This document shows, piece after piece, positions 36,283-45,812 of a stretch of DNA of 64,000 bases. Numbering within the stretch: position 1 is the stretch's first letter; each line of letters opens with the position of its first letter. This DNA is from Maribacter sp. (GTDB lineage Bacteria; Bacteroidota; Bacteroidia; Flavobacteriales; Flavobacteriaceae), in assembly GCA_024643345.1 (NCBI GenBank), contig JAHENB010000063.1, positions 1 to 64,000 of the forward strand. The letters are read 5' to 3'. The notes beneath the pieces were generated by a model. The model was not told where the DNA came from, did no database searches, and saw nothing but the letters and a program-made list of their open reading frames with translations. The position numbers and the translations under genes are program-made.

Positions 36283-37059
36283 ATGGATAAAAAATTAAAG
36301 ATAGCATTGATCCAATGTCCGTTGGCCTGGGAAGATCCTGAAACCAACCGAGTGGCTTTTGCCGGCAGAATCGACGCCATCCCGAAGGATATCGATTTGA
36401 TCGTCTTGCCGGAAATGTTTACCACCGGTTTTAGCATGTCGCCCGCCAACATTCCTGTGGAGGAGGGAAAAAAGACCCTGGCTTGGATGCAGGAAATCGC
36501 AAAACAAAGGAACGCGGCCATCATGGGGAGCATTCCCTATTTTGAAATGGGCCAATACACCAATCGACTTTTTTTCGTAAAACCCAATGGAGGTTATGAA
36601 CAGTACGACAAGCGGCATACGTTTACCCTGGCCGGCGAAAACAAAGTGTATGGATCGGGCCGGCAGAAAGTATTGGTAAACTTTCGGGGGTTTAAAATCT
36701 GTCCGATGATCTGTTATGACCTCCGGTTTCCGGTCTGGGCCCGAAATGTGGAAAACTATGATGTTTTGGTATATGTGGCCAATTGGCCAAAAGCGCGCAT
36801 CCATGCATGGGACATCCTTCTATCGGCACGTGCCATTGAGAACATGTGCTATTGCATAGGCGTAAATCGAATTGGTACAGATGACATGAAACTTGAATAC
36901 CCCGGACATTCGGCAGTCTACGATACCCTGGGAAAACCTTTGGTCTTTTCACAGAAAGAAGAAATCCTTTATGCGGAACTGAGTATGGACCATCTTCAAA
37001 ATACGAGGGGCAAACTCAAATTTTTAGAAGACATGGACCGTTTTAATCTAGTATTGTAA
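36283..37059 (+). CDS. Nitrilase-superfamily amidohydrolase (omega-amidase-like)
   Basis: A 258-residue cytoplasmic C-N hydrolase with the complete catalytic triad: Glu44 (LPEMFTTGFS), Lys110 (YDKRHTF) and Cys144 (CYDLRFPVW). The LPEMFTTGF and CYDLRFP wording is that of the YafV/omega-amidase branch, which hydrolyses 2-oxoglutaramate or 2-oxosuccinamate in methionine-salvage and transamination repair. Length fits. It overlaps the convergent Ig-lipoprotein gene by 17 bp. Confidence 0.9.
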   Translation: MDKKLKIALIQCPLAWEDPETNRVAFAGRIDAIPKDIDLIVLPEMFTTGFSMSPANIPVEEGKKTLAWMQEIAKQRNAAIMGSIPYFEMGQYTNRLFFVKPNGGYEQYDKRHTFTLAGENKVYGSGRQKVLVNFRGFKICPMICYDLRFPVWARNVENYDVLVYVANWPKARIHAWDILLSARAIENMCYCIGVNRIGTDDMKLEYPGHSAVYDTLGKPLVFSQKEEILYAELSMDHLQNTRGKLKFLEDMDRFNLVL

Positions 37060-38656
37060 AAGTTTCGTTCACCTCCCAATTTGCCCTCATATCGATTACC
37101 TTGGGATAATAGCTGACCTTTTCGGGCTGCATTCTTTGGAGGTAATTGCCGGTATCCCATTTTTTGTTTTCATTGGCATCGAAAATAACGCGCACAAGAT
37201 ATTTCCCTGGTTCTAAATTGTTGAATTCGAAGACCTTTGTTTCTTGGGCATAAATCTCCCGTTTTTCCTTGCCTTTATCGTCGGTCAGTTGTACGATCAA
37301 TGGATAGCTGACCTTGCCCACAACGGTCATCCGTAAATTCCCATAATCGGCCAAACTTTTGGTCGTCAACATATAGGAGAGGGTATCGTTGGTCTCCCCG
37401 AAGAAATCGGTAATGGCACCAGGGTATAGGGCGATGTTATATTTTTGGTTTGGTTCAACCGCAAAATCAAAATCAACCTTATTGCCAGCACTGTCGAGTT
37501 GAAGCCCAAAGGTCACCGCAAGCGAATCTTTGTCGATCATTTCGAATCGCGTGGTATCCATTTCGGCAATGGGCGTGTTCACGGCAATATGGAAAGGTTC
37601 GCCAAAGCCAAAAGTCCCCCGAAAATTGGGTATGGGCACCAATGAATCAATACCAACTTTTCTGGTTTTAACGGTGAAGGTATCAATGAGATTTAGCTTC
37701 TGGTTCATCACGGTAAAGATAATGGAATCGGCTTCATAAGGCGTCAACCAAAAGTTGAGGCTGTCTTTGTCCCTTTCTTTGAGTACCGTTGTGCGCACAC
37801 TATCCGGCAATGGCGTTAGGGGCGCGATGACCATATCCCGACCTTCACCATAATAGCCGAAGATGATTTTGTTTTTGGCCGCAAAACTGGGCACGGAAAC
37901 TGAATAATTCGGAATTTCCTTAAAAAGATTGAGCAGGTAAATGGAGTCAGTGGGCAGTGAAACCGTATCGGTAATAAATCCGATTTTATCCGTGTTCTGG
38001 TCAAAAAAGTTGTTCTTCGCCACGTCTTTGATGGCGAAAAGCGCATAGTTGCCCTCCTTGATGTTCTTCAAGCTAAAGATAACGGCGCTATCGAGGGTAT
38101 TGGTGATGTAATTTGGGGGTCGCCGATATACGGTTGAGTCATTATAAGTGCTATCAATATCATATAACATGACACTGATAAATTCATCTGGCTCATTGTT
38201 AAAGGCATCTTTTACCGCACCTTGTAGTTGTAATGAATCAATATAGCTCCCGGTAGAAAATACATAGGTGAGAAAACTGTTGGGATTCCCTTCGTTATTG
38301 TCTACGATACTTTGTCCAAAATTCAAAGTATAGGTGGTATTTTCTTTAAGGGTGTCCTTCAATATTATTTCCACCAATTTGGCGGTTCCCCCTTGCGGAG
38401 TAATCTGTGGCAGGTATTTGAGGGGAGGTGAGACAATTAGCTGTTCCTGAAGTTTTTCCAACTTAATGTACTCGTCAAAATATAACCTTATTTTATTGCC
38501 TTCGAAATTGACCGTCATATTCTCGGGTTCGGCCTTGATCAGCACTGGCGGTTGTACATCTTTAGGACCTCCAGTAGGGCTGCCCCTTTTGGCACATTGG
38601 AGCAGGGCAAAGGAGATAAAGAATAGAAAAAGGCCCGCTAAAATTCGTTTTAACAT
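37043..38656 (-). CDS. Bacterial Ig-like (Big_5) lipoprotein
   Basis: A 537-residue lipoprotein from the ATG at 38656 (MLKRILAGLFLFFISFALLQC, lipidated Cys21); another ATG five codons upstream is possible. Immediately after the lipidated Cys comes the signature AKRGSPTGGPKDVQPP that marks a common Bacteroidota family, followed by an Ig-like domain (about 35-130) with the typical LYFDEYI and TYTLNFGQSIVDNNEGN segments, and then a long beta-rich region. The role is unknown; an envelope-structural function is plausible. Convergent with the amidase gene (17-bp overlap); the ComF-like gene is upstream on the same strand. Confidence 0.87.
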   Translation of the reverse strand: MLKRILAGLFLFFISFALLQCAKRGSPTGGPKDVQPPVLIKAEPENMTVNFEGNKIRLYFDEYIKLEKLQEQLIVSPPLKYLPQITPQGGTAKLVEIILKDTLKENTTYTLNFGQSIVDNNEGNPNSFLTYVFSTGSYIDSLQLQGAVKDAFNNEPDEFISVMLYDIDSTYNDSTVYRRPPNYITNTLDSAVIFSLKNIKEGNYALFAIKDVAKNNFFDQNTDKIGFITDTVSLPTDSIYLLNLFKEIPNYSVSVPSFAAKNKIIFGYYGEGRDMVIAPLTPLPDSVRTTVLKERDKDSLNFWLTPYEADSIIFTVMNQKLNLIDTFTVKTRKVGIDSLVPIPNFRGTFGFGEPFHIAVNTPIAEMDTTRFEMIDKDSLAVTFGLQLDSAGNKVDFDFAVEPNQKYNIALYPGAITDFFGETNDTLSYMLTTKSLADYGNLRMTVVGKVSYPLIVQLTDDKGKEKREIYAQETKVFEFNNLEPGKYLVRVIFDANENKKWDTGNYLQRMQPEKVSYYPKVIDMRANWEVNETFTILD

Positions 38657-38747
38657 GATGGTGCACTTCATGACGACAAAGAAACGACTTATTTGGAAAT
38701 TCCTGCCTCATTTTCCTGGGCAACGGATCGAACTGTTCTGGCCAATA

Positions 38748-39461
38748 TCAATCAAGTGGAACTACCGCTATGCTGGCAATGTAAATTGATATACCTGGAA
38801 TTTGATGCAAGGTTTCGGCACAACGCTCCATGGTGGCACCGGTAGTGATTACGTCGTCGACCAAGAGGATGTTCTTATTTTCATAAGGTTCTATGACCGA
38901 TAAAGTAAATATTGAACTATTTTCTTGCCATCTTCCCAAACGTCCTTTTGTGGTCTGCGTTTCATTGTTCGAGGTTTTCACTAAAAGGTTGTCTGAGTAT
39001 TCTGCATCGAGATGGTAAGCCAATCGTCTGGCAAATTCCGCAACCTGATTGTATCCCCTTTTTTTCAATTTTTTGGAATGCAAGGGCACGGGAACCACAA
39101 TATCTATATTGTTGCCCAAGCCGTTGTCCGCTCTCAAGACTTGACCATACCAGTCGCCCAAAAATGTTCCTATTTGCTCTTGGTTCTTATATTTTAATTG
39201 GTGTATGAGGTGCTTTACCTTGTTGTTTTTCCTGAAAAAAAGGAATGAACTTGCCTTTTTGACGGCAGTTCGTCCGAAAAACATACGGTCAACCGCATTT
39301 TCTGCGTTAAAGGTGTACTCGGTGAACGGCAAATCGTTTCGACAAACGGTACACAGTAGTTGTTCTCCCCTGTATAAATGCGCATTACATCCAAAACACA
39401 CCTTGGGCAGGAGAATCGAGTTGATATCATTTAGTATATTTGATAGTTTGGAACCAAACAA
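38748..39461 (-). CDS. ComF-family phosphoribosyltransferase-like protein
   Basis: A 237-residue cytoplasmic protein. An N-terminal four-Cys zinc finger (Cys22, Cys25, Cys37, Cys40) precedes a type I PRTase domain with the PRPP loop ILLVDDVITTGATM (about 199-212) and the ComF-typical PVPLHSKKLKKRGYNQ. The only start that keeps the zinc finger is TTG at 39461, since an in-frame stop lies 6 nt further upstream and the next ATG is beyond the finger. ComF proteins assist uptake of transforming DNA in naturally competent bacteria and may act in DNA repair otherwise; competence is not shown here. Confidence 0.92.
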   Translation of the reverse strand: MFGSKLSNILNDINSILLPKVCFGCNAHLYRGEQLLCTVCRNDLPFTEYTFNAENAVDRMFFGRTAVKKASSFLFFRKNNKVKHLIHQLKYKNQEQIGTFLGDWYGQVLRADNGLGNNIDIVVPVPLHSKKLKKRGYNQVAEFARRLAYHLDAEYSDNLLVKTSNNETQTTKGRLGRWQENSSIFTLSVIEPYENKNILLVDDVITTGATMERCAETLHQIPGISIYIASIAVVPLD

Positions 39462-39503
39462 ATCTTAAAGTATTAATAACCTACTTAAAGTTCACCAATA
39501 TTG

Positions 39504-40400
39504 ATGGAAGGTCAATTTAAGAAATTCAACTATAACATCATACTTGCCGCTATGGTTGCTGTGATATTGGGCATCTTAATTGCCTTTTATTATAGTTACG
39601 CGCAATCCAAAAGCCAAATCAATTATTTGGAACAGGAAAAGTCGCTGTTGGTCAAGGACCTTACCATAATGAAGGCCGATGTTGATCGGCTCACGGCGCT
39701 CAATGAGGTTAATGATATCGAATTACAGGATTCCAGATATCGAGTACAGCAACTATTGGATTCCGTGGGGCGCCTTAATTTTACCGTGGAACGTTTAAGG
39801 GAGTACAAATCGGAACTCCGGAGGTTGGAGGCCAAAAACGACAGTTTGAAGCTCAAGAACAACTTTTTGAAATACAACAATATGTTGCTTTCCGACAAGT
39901 ATGAGGAATCTAGAAAGCAAATCGAAGAACTAAGGGGGAAAAGCATGTCCCTGGCCGAGGCGGAGGCTTTGCAAAGAAAAAAGATCCTTGAACTCAATAA
40001 AGAATTGAAAATCAAGAGCTACCTCAAAATTCAAAACTCCCAAGGCAATGGTTTTAGGGTCAAAAGCGGCAAACCCATACAAACCAACAAAGCATCGACC
40101 ATTGAAAAACTAAGGGGCTGCGCTACCATTTTGGCCGATCCCGCCACTCGGGGAAGTGAAAAGGTCATCTATTTCCAATTCCTGAGCCCCGAAATGCGCA
40201 TTATTGAGGATAATGCCAACACGATCACCGTACAAGGCAACGTTTATAGCAAACGGGTACAGTTTATTTTTGATGGGGAAGAGACGCAGGTCTGCGATTT
40301 CGTCACGCTCCCGCAAGGATCCTTGGAGCAGGGCACTTATACCTTGAATGTCTTTGAAGACGAACGATTATTGTCTTCCTCGGAATTCCAATTGAAATAA
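39504..40400 (+). CDS. Membrane-anchored coiled-coil protein of unknown function
   Basis: A 298-residue protein. One N-terminal membrane anchor (about 9-33, IILAAMVAVILGILIAFYY) is followed by a long coiled coil (about 38-180) rich in Leu heptads, Glu, Lys and Arg, and a C-terminal beta-rich domain (about 195-298) with two Cys and strands such as VIYFQFLSPEMRII and QFIFDGEETQVCDFV. It is presumably periplasmic with its anchor in the inner membrane. Similar proteins occur in Flavobacteriia next to glyS and comF, as I recall, without known function. Divergent from the ComF-like gene. Confidence 0.75.
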   Translation: MEGQFKKFNYNIILAAMVAVILGILIAFYYSYAQSKSQINYLEQEKSLLVKDLTIMKADVDRLTALNEVNDIELQDSRYRVQQLLDSVGRLNFTVERLREYKSELRRLEAKNDSLKLKNNFLKYNNMLLSDKYEESRKQIEELRGKSMSLAEAEALQRKKILELNKELKIKSYLKIQNSQGNGFRVKSGKPIQTNKASTIEKLRGCATILADPATRGSEKVIYFQFLSPEMRIIEDNANTITVQGNVYSKRVQFIFDGEETQVCDFVTLPQGSLEQGTYTLNVFEDERLLSSSEFQLK

Positions 40401-40438
40401 TTTCTAAATTTCACGGGATGCGATAAGGGTAAAAATTC

Positions 40439-40446
40439 TATTTTTG
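40439..40446 (+). promoter_or_regulatory. -7 element directly before glyS (leaderless)
   Basis: TATTTTTG matches TAnnTTTG and ends only 4 nt before the glyS ATG at 40451, so the predicted transcript would start at or very near the start codon. Confidence 0.6.
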
Positions 40447-40450
40447 CCGC

Positions 40451-41992
40451 ATGGTAAATCAAGACGATATTTTTAAAAAGGTCGTGTCCCATGCCAAAGA
40501 GTATGGGTACGTATTTCAATCCAGTGAAATCTACGATGGGTTAAGTGCGGTATATGATTACGGCCAGAACGGGGCCGAACTCAAGAAAAACATCAGGGAG
40601 TATTGGTGGAAGGCCATGGTACAGCTCAACGAGAACATCGTGGGCATCGATGCCGCCATCTTTATGCATCCCACTACCTGGAAGGCATCTGGTCATGTCG
40701 ATGCTTTTAATGACCCCTTGATCGACAACAAGGATTCAAAAAAAAGGTACCGCGCCGATGTACTGGTCGAAGACCATATCGCCAAAATTGAGGCCAAAAT
40801 AGAAAAGGAAGTGGTAAAGGCGGCCAAACGATTTGGAACTGATTTTGACAAAGCACAATTTTTAAGCACGAATCCCAGGGTATCGGCCTATCAAGAAAAT
40901 ATCAATAGCATTTCCAAAAGGTTGGGACGTTCATTGGAAAATGAAGATTTGGCCGATGTAAAACGACTGATCGAGGAACTGGAGATCGTTTGTCCGGTTT
41001 CTGGTTCAAAAAACTGGACAGAGGTAAAACAATTCAACCTGATGTTCGGTACCAAATTGGGTGCTTCCGCCGACAGTGCCATGGATCTTTACTTGAGACC
41101 GGAGACCGCACAGGGGATATTCGTGAATTTTCTGAACGTGCAGAAAACGGGAAGATTGAAAATTCCTTTTGGCATTGCACAAACCGGTAAGGCCTTCAGA
41201 AACGAAATCGTTGCCCGGCAGTTCATTTTTAGGATGCGGGAGTTTGAACAGATGGAAATGCAGTTTTTCGTGAAACCCGGCACCCAAAAGGAATGGTACG
41301 AACAATGGAAGAAAAACCGGATGAAATGGCATTTGTCATTGGGCATTGGTGACGAAAACTACCGTTTCCATGACCACGAGAAACTGGCTCATTATGCCGA
41401 TGCAGCGGCCGATATAGAGTTTAGGTTCCCCTTTGGCTTCAAGGAACTTGAAGGCATCCATTCCCGTACCGACTTCGACCTTACCGCCCATGAAAAATAC
41501 TCCGGCAAAAAGTTGCAATACTTCGACCCTGAAATCAATGAGAGCTATGTTCCCTATGTTGTGGAGACCTCAATTGGTTTAGACCGTATGTTTTTGGCAA
41601 TTTTTTCAAATTCCCTTAAGGAAGAGGCATTGGAAAACGGAACCACAAGAACCGTGTTACAACTGCCCGCCGTGCTGGCTCCGACCAAAGCCGCAGTGTT
41701 TCCTTTGGTAAAAAAGGACGGTCTTCCGGAAGTGGCTGAAAAAATAATCGAAGACCTAAGATGGGATTTCAATGTGGTCTATGACGAAAAAGACGCGGTA
41801 GGGCGACGCTATCGTCGCCAAGATGCCGTGGGCACGCCTTTTTGTATCACCGTCGACCACCAGACCTTGGAAGATCAATCGGTCACCTTGCGCCATCGCG
41901 ACTCTATGGAGCAGCAACGAGTTGCCATCGATGCCCTCAAAAACATTATTCACAAAGCGGTGGATATGAAGACCTGGCTAAGGAAGATTTAA
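40451..41992 (+). CDS. glyS: Glycyl-tRNA synthetase, single-chain type
   Basis: A 513-residue class II synthetase of the homodimeric (GlyQS, archaeal/eukaryal-like) type. Visible blocks: SSEIYDGLSAVYDYGQNGAELKKNI at the N-terminus (motif 1 region starts near 25), LRPETAQGIFVNF, motif 2 FRNEIVARQFIFRMREFEQMEM, motif 3 SIGLDRMFLAIF, and a C-terminal anticodon-binding domain (from about 415, VFPLVKKDGL). The N-terminus fits homologues exactly, so the ATG at 40451 is firm even though a promoter element ends 4 nt before it. Convergent with the TonB receptor gene (30 bp). Confidence 0.96.
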   Translation: MVNQDDIFKKVVSHAKEYGYVFQSSEIYDGLSAVYDYGQNGAELKKNIREYWWKAMVQLNENIVGIDAAIFMHPTTWKASGHVDAFNDPLIDNKDSKKRYRADVLVEDHIAKIEAKIEKEVVKAAKRFGTDFDKAQFLSTNPRVSAYQENINSISKRLGRSLENEDLADVKRLIEELEIVCPVSGSKNWTEVKQFNLMFGTKLGASADSAMDLYLRPETAQGIFVNFLNVQKTGRLKIPFGIAQTGKAFRNEIVARQFIFRMREFEQMEMQFFVKPGTQKEWYEQWKKNRMKWHLSLGIGDENYRFHDHEKLAHYADAAADIEFRFPFGFKELEGIHSRTDFDLTAHEKYSGKKLQYFDPEINESYVPYVVETSIGLDRMFLAIFSNSLKEEALENGTTRTVLQLPAVLAPTKAAVFPLVKKDGLPEVAEKIIEDLRWDFNVVYDEKDAVGRRYRRQDAVGTPFCITVDHQTLEDQSVTLRHRDSMEQQRVAIDALKNIIHKAVDMKTWLRKI

Positions 41993-42022
41993 ACAAATCC
42001 ATTTTTTTCACTTGATAAGGTA

Positions 42023-44104
42023 TTAAAGCCTGTACCCCAAGCGCAAACTCCCATAAAAGTTTCTCCCATCGCCAGGGTAATAGTATCTTGGTTCGGCACC
42101 TCCAAAGGCCTGGGTATTGATAAGTACCGATTGGGCGTAAACCACGTCAAAAATGTTGTTCATGCCCAAATCGATCCCAATTGAAATCCGATCGGTCAGT
42201 TTCTTACCGTATCCCAATTTGGTATTAAAAAGGTGGAACGGGTCGCTAGATAATGTATTGGCATCCGTTAGTGGTATTGCCCCTACATATTGGTAGGTGG
42301 TATTCCAATAAAAATCATTGAACAATCTTATTTGAATCCCTGAATTAAGGCGATGTTTGGGCACTCCGGTCAAGGGGTTACCGGAATAATCGTTGGTACC
42401 GTCGACAAAATCAACAAAACTATGATCGCTGAAGGTATAGTTTAGGAAAGGGGCGACGTTTATTTCTGAGGATAGGTTCAATGTATATGATAAGCCCATT
42501 TCAAGTCCTTGGTGCTTGGTCTTCCCCGCATTCTTTCCAATGAATTGATCGTCGCCGACGCGCTGTGCCACCAACAAATTTCTGATGTCCATGCGGTATA
42601 GCGCGATGTTGACTTCCAACTTTTTCTCATCGAAATAGAATAGTCCACCCAATTCGTAATTGGTACCGGTTTCTTGTTTGATATCTGGATTGATGACTCC
42701 ATCCGGAGTTAAGGTTTCTGCCAAACTGGGGTTCGAATAGCCCCTTCCCACATTGGCGAATAGCCAATGGTTGGCTGAAATGTCATACTTAAGATTGATG
42801 CTTGGGAGCAATATGGCCTTGAAATTGCGATCGGCGCTTCGGTTCGCCGTCCCTGTATTGAAAAGATCACGATAATCATATCTGGTCTTGTTGAGGTTAA
42901 GTCCCAGTTGGGTTGAAAAAGCCTCGGTCAAATTCACTAAAAGGGTCCCAAACACGTTCCATTGGCTGCGAAATTCCCGGTTCTTTGCAAATGGATCGCC
43001 CTGAAGGCTTCCGTTGCCATTATTCTCTTGATAAAGGTTCTCATATTCGCTCCATTGGTATTCATCCTTGTACAATTCACCGCCTATAATGTATTCGGAC
43101 GGTTTTCCAATCAAATCAAAACTGCCATCGAATTTGCTCCTAAAGCCATACCCGTTGGTGAATTCGTCCAATATCCCAAAAGGACGGGGTTCATAGTGGT
43201 CCAGATAAGTATAGAATATACTGCTGCTATTTTTTAGTTTTTCATTGAATCGGTGTTCGTGATTCAGGCCCACAAGGGTATAATTATTGGCTTCGTAACC
43301 CTGCGATGCCTTCCAGGTAAAAGCGGCCTGTCGAGGATCTTCTGCAAAGGCGGTCGCTCCCAGGGAACTGGGAATCTGCGCTGTGTAGTCGATGTGGTTT
43401 ACCAAAAGGCCCAGCTTGTTTTTTGGGTTGAACCTGTAGGAGGCGTTCAGGAGTATGCCATCGCGTTCAAAACGATTGTTTTCCCTATAGCCATCGGTTT
43501 CCAAATGCCCATATTGAAGCCCCAATCGCAGTCTGCCATCGTTTTGGTTAAATGAAAAATTGTTTTTGATCAAGCCGAAGGATCCAATAGTGAAATTGTT
43601 CCAAAAAGTGGTCGTTACCCCAAGTGCTTCCTTGGCCGTTAAGATAATCGCTCCGCCGAGATTGGCGCCATAGGTAGTTCCCTTTGGTCCCTTAATGACT
43701 TCGATCTGGCTCAGGTTTTCCAAATCATAGGCTTCGATGGTAGAGGAGCCCGTTCCATCGGTCACCGGGATGTCGTTATAATACATACGAAGCTTGTCTG
43801 TGCCGAATAAGGTGCGGGCGCCGATTCCACGGATGGTGATGCGATTGGTGTTCAATGCGCCAGAGAGTACATAAACTCCTGGGATTTGATTGATGGCGCC
43901 AACCATATTAATTGGACTGTAATTCTGGAAGACCTTAGCCCCAATGACATCCGAAGCAACGATTCCAGGGGCATTCTTGGTTTTAAGGGCATCGAGCAAA
44001 ATCACCTCATCGAGCTGGGTGACGCTATCTTTTTCCACGGCCACTTGACCTATGGCTGAAAAACAATAAAGGAGGAGTGAACAATAGCGGAAAAGACCAT
44101 TCAT
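42023..44104 (-). CDS. TonB-dependent receptor, short type without N-terminal extension
   Basis: A 693-residue outer-membrane receptor. Signal peptide (MNGLFRYCSLLLYCFSAIGQ); a TonB-box-like segment QLDEVILLDAL soon after; plug with ITIRGIGARTLFGTDKLRMYYN and IEVIKGPKGTTYGANLGGAIIL; barrel ending in GSLRLGYRL. There is no carboxypeptidase-like domain, and the plug resembles iron-complex receptors such as FecA- or FhuA-like proteins, so iron or another metal chelate is the likely but unproven ligand. It forms an apparent two-gene unit with the small barrel protein 28 bp upstream. Confidence 0.88.
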   Translation of the reverse strand: MNGLFRYCSLLLYCFSAIGQVAVEKDSVTQLDEVILLDALKTKNAPGIVASDVIGAKVFQNYSPINMVGAINQIPGVYVLSGALNTNRITIRGIGARTLFGTDKLRMYYNDIPVTDGTGSSTIEAYDLENLSQIEVIKGPKGTTYGANLGGAIILTAKEALGVTTTFWNNFTIGSFGLIKNNFSFNQNDGRLRLGLQYGHLETDGYRENNRFERDGILLNASYRFNPKNKLGLLVNHIDYTAQIPSSLGATAFAEDPRQAAFTWKASQGYEANNYTLVGLNHEHRFNEKLKNSSSIFYTYLDHYEPRPFGILDEFTNGYGFRSKFDGSFDLIGKPSEYIIGGELYKDEYQWSEYENLYQENNGNGSLQGDPFAKNREFRSQWNVFGTLLVNLTEAFSTQLGLNLNKTRYDYRDLFNTGTANRSADRNFKAILLPSINLKYDISANHWLFANVGRGYSNPSLAETLTPDGVINPDIKQETGTNYELGGLFYFDEKKLEVNIALYRMDIRNLLVAQRVGDDQFIGKNAGKTKHQGLEMGLSYTLNLSSEINVAPFLNYTFSDHSFVDFVDGTNDYSGNPLTGVPKHRLNSGIQIRLFNDFYWNTTYQYVGAIPLTDANTLSSDPFHLFNTKLGYGKKLTDRISIGIDLGMNNIFDVVYAQSVLINTQAFGGAEPRYYYPGDGRNFYGSLRLGYRL

Positions 44105-44132
44105 AGAAAGAAATTATGGCCAAAAATAGCTA

Positions 44133-44678
44133 TTAAAAACGAAAACCAAGTGAAACACCGCCCCTGCTAATGATATCGGGGGAAATGTCCGAACCAAAAA
44201 GGTTACGGCCCAAACCTGTATAGATTTCGACCGCAAAACCTCTGGGGGTCACAAATTTTCCCCCAACAGAGATGCCCAAGGCAAAAGCGGTATATTGCTC
44301 TCCCTTAATCAGCTGTGTCATTTCAAAATCCGCATAGTAATCAGCCTCATTTCCAGAGTTGACCATTCCAAATCCCTCCAAAAAAAATCCTTTGGCATAC
44401 TGGTTGGAAAAATACTGCCTGTAATAGGGGGTAAGGGAAAAGCTTCTGAACTCATCCAAAATCTCATTGTTATCCGCTACATTGAATAATATGCCTAAGC
44501 CTAATGAAGATTCTTCATTCAACAGGTGTTCGTAGGAGATATCTATAAAGGTAAAGGCTATTAGATTAAAGGCGTTTATTTTTAGCTCTGCTGAAGGCTG
44601 AACAGGGTTGGTAATATCTTGGGACCACCCAATAAAAAAGGTGCTAAGAAATAAATACAGCACTAAAAATTTCTTCAT
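44133..44678 (-). CDS. Small outer-membrane beta-barrel protein (DUF3575-like)
   Basis: A 181-residue exported protein (signal MKKFLVLYLFLSTFFIGWSQ). The mature part alternates short amphipathic strands (INAFNLIAFTFIDISYEHLL; SLTPYYRQYFSN; GFFLEGFGMVNSG; AFALGISVGGKFV) and ends with VSLGFRF, a terminal-Phe barrel signature; an eight-strand barrel resembling DUF3575 proteins fits. It lies just upstream of, and in the same direction as, the TonB receptor. Function unknown. Confidence 0.75.
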   Translation of the reverse strand: MKKFLVLYLFLSTFFIGWSQDITNPVQPSAELKINAFNLIAFTFIDISYEHLLNEESSLGLGILFNVADNNEILDEFRSFSLTPYYRQYFSNQYAKGFFLEGFGMVNSGNEADYYADFEMTQLIKGEQYTAFALGISVGGKFVTPRGFAVEIYTGLGRNLFGSDISPDIISRGGVSLGFRF

Positions 44679-44975
44679 ATTTTTTTTGTTGAAAATCTAG
44701 AAAAGATAGTAATTATTTCGATTCAATAATGGTTTATTTTGGGTCCTCAAAAGCATTACATTGAACTGGATAATACTAGAATGTAAATCACATGGAAAAA
44801 CCTAAACGGAAAATAAATATATCCTGAAACTCACTATGATCATGTTTTTATCCTTAGTTTTTTCGTAATCTGAAATACCATAACCTCGGGTGTGCAAAAA
44901 TTTGGTTTCGAACAACATCAATGACCCCGGGATAGTCAAGTTCTATAGGTTTTGGTTATTTTAGCCAAAAGAAAA
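44679..44975. other. Divergent spacer before the exonuclease III gene
   Basis: AT-rich 297-bp spacer. On the minus strand a near-consensus TATCTTTT lies about 30 bp before the small barrel gene. On the plus strand only imperfect promoter-like elements (for example TATTTTAG near 44967) precede the nuclease gene. No reading frame of note. Confidence 0.4.
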
Positions 44976-45740
44976 ATGAAGATCGTATCATATAATGTTA
45001 ATGGCATTCGGGCCGCCATCGGCAAAGGCTTTTTAGAATGGTTGCAGCTTGTCGACCCCGACGTGGTATGCCTTCAAGAGATCAAAGCACAGGAAGACCA
45101 ATTGGAGCTAAAGTTATTTGAAGAGGCCGGTTACGGCCACCACTATTGGTACAGCGCCCAAAAGAAGGGCTACAGCGGCGTGGCCATCCTGGCCAAAACA
45201 CCTCCAAACCATGTGGAATACGGCACGGGCATCGATTATATGGATTTCGAAGGAAGGAATATCAGGGCCGATTTCGGCGATGTTTCGGTCATGAGTCTGT
45301 ACCTACCCTCGGGAACGAACCTAGACCGCCTAGACCTGAAGCTTCAATATATGGCCGATTTTCAGCAATATGTAGATCTTCTTAAAGTAAAACACCCCAA
45401 TCTGATCATTTTGGGAGATTATAATATTTGCCACCATGCCATCGATATCCATGACCCGGTCAGGAATAAAAATGTCTCGGGTTTTCTCCCTGTGGAACGT
45501 GAATGGATAGGTTCCTTTATCGATAATGGATTTATCGATAGCTTTCGACATTTCAATAAAGATCCCCATCAATATACCTGGTGGAGCTACCGGGCGAATG
45601 CCAGAAACAATAACAAGGGATGGCGCCTAGATTACGGGATGGTGAGCCGGCCACTTGCCAAAAGACTGAAACGTTCTGTTATTCTTTCCGAAGCCAAACA
45701 CAGTGATCATTGCCCCATTTTAGTGGAATTGGATCAATAA
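44976..45740 (+). CDS. xth: Exodeoxyribonuclease III
   Basis: A 254-residue cytoplasmic AP endonuclease / 3'-5' exonuclease of base-excision repair. EEP catalytic motifs are complete: NVNGIRAA (Asn7), CLQEIKAQ (Glu35), the GDYNICH loop (about 151-157) and HSDHCP (Asp244, His245), with the Trp-rich YTWWSY segment typical of ExoIII. The ATG at 44976 is the family start; a GTG-type extension of eight codons upstream is not needed. There is no signal peptide, in contrast to the EEP nuclease at 30-31 kb. Confidence 0.94.
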   Translation: MKIVSYNVNGIRAAIGKGFLEWLQLVDPDVVCLQEIKAQEDQLELKLFEEAGYGHHYWYSAQKKGYSGVAILAKTPPNHVEYGTGIDYMDFEGRNIRADFGDVSVMSLYLPSGTNLDRLDLKLQYMADFQQYVDLLKVKHPNLIILGDYNICHHAIDIHDPVRNKNVSGFLPVEREWIGSFIDNGFIDSFRHFNKDPHQYTWWSYRANARNNNKGWRLDYGMVSRPLAKRLKRSVILSEAKHSDHCPILVELDQ

Positions 45741-45774
45741 CGTGTTCCTGAAAAATGCAATGGGATATAATTTG

Positions 45775-45782
45775 TAAATTTG
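45775..45782 (+). promoter_or_regulatory. -7 element for the aldo/keto reductase gene
   Basis: TAAATTTG, a perfect TAnnTTTG. The predicted start near 45788 favours the ATG at 45813 over the in-frame codons at 45780 and 45798. Confidence 0.55.
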
Positions 45783-45812
45783 CCCTTTTCAACTCAAATG
45801 TCGCGGCAATCG

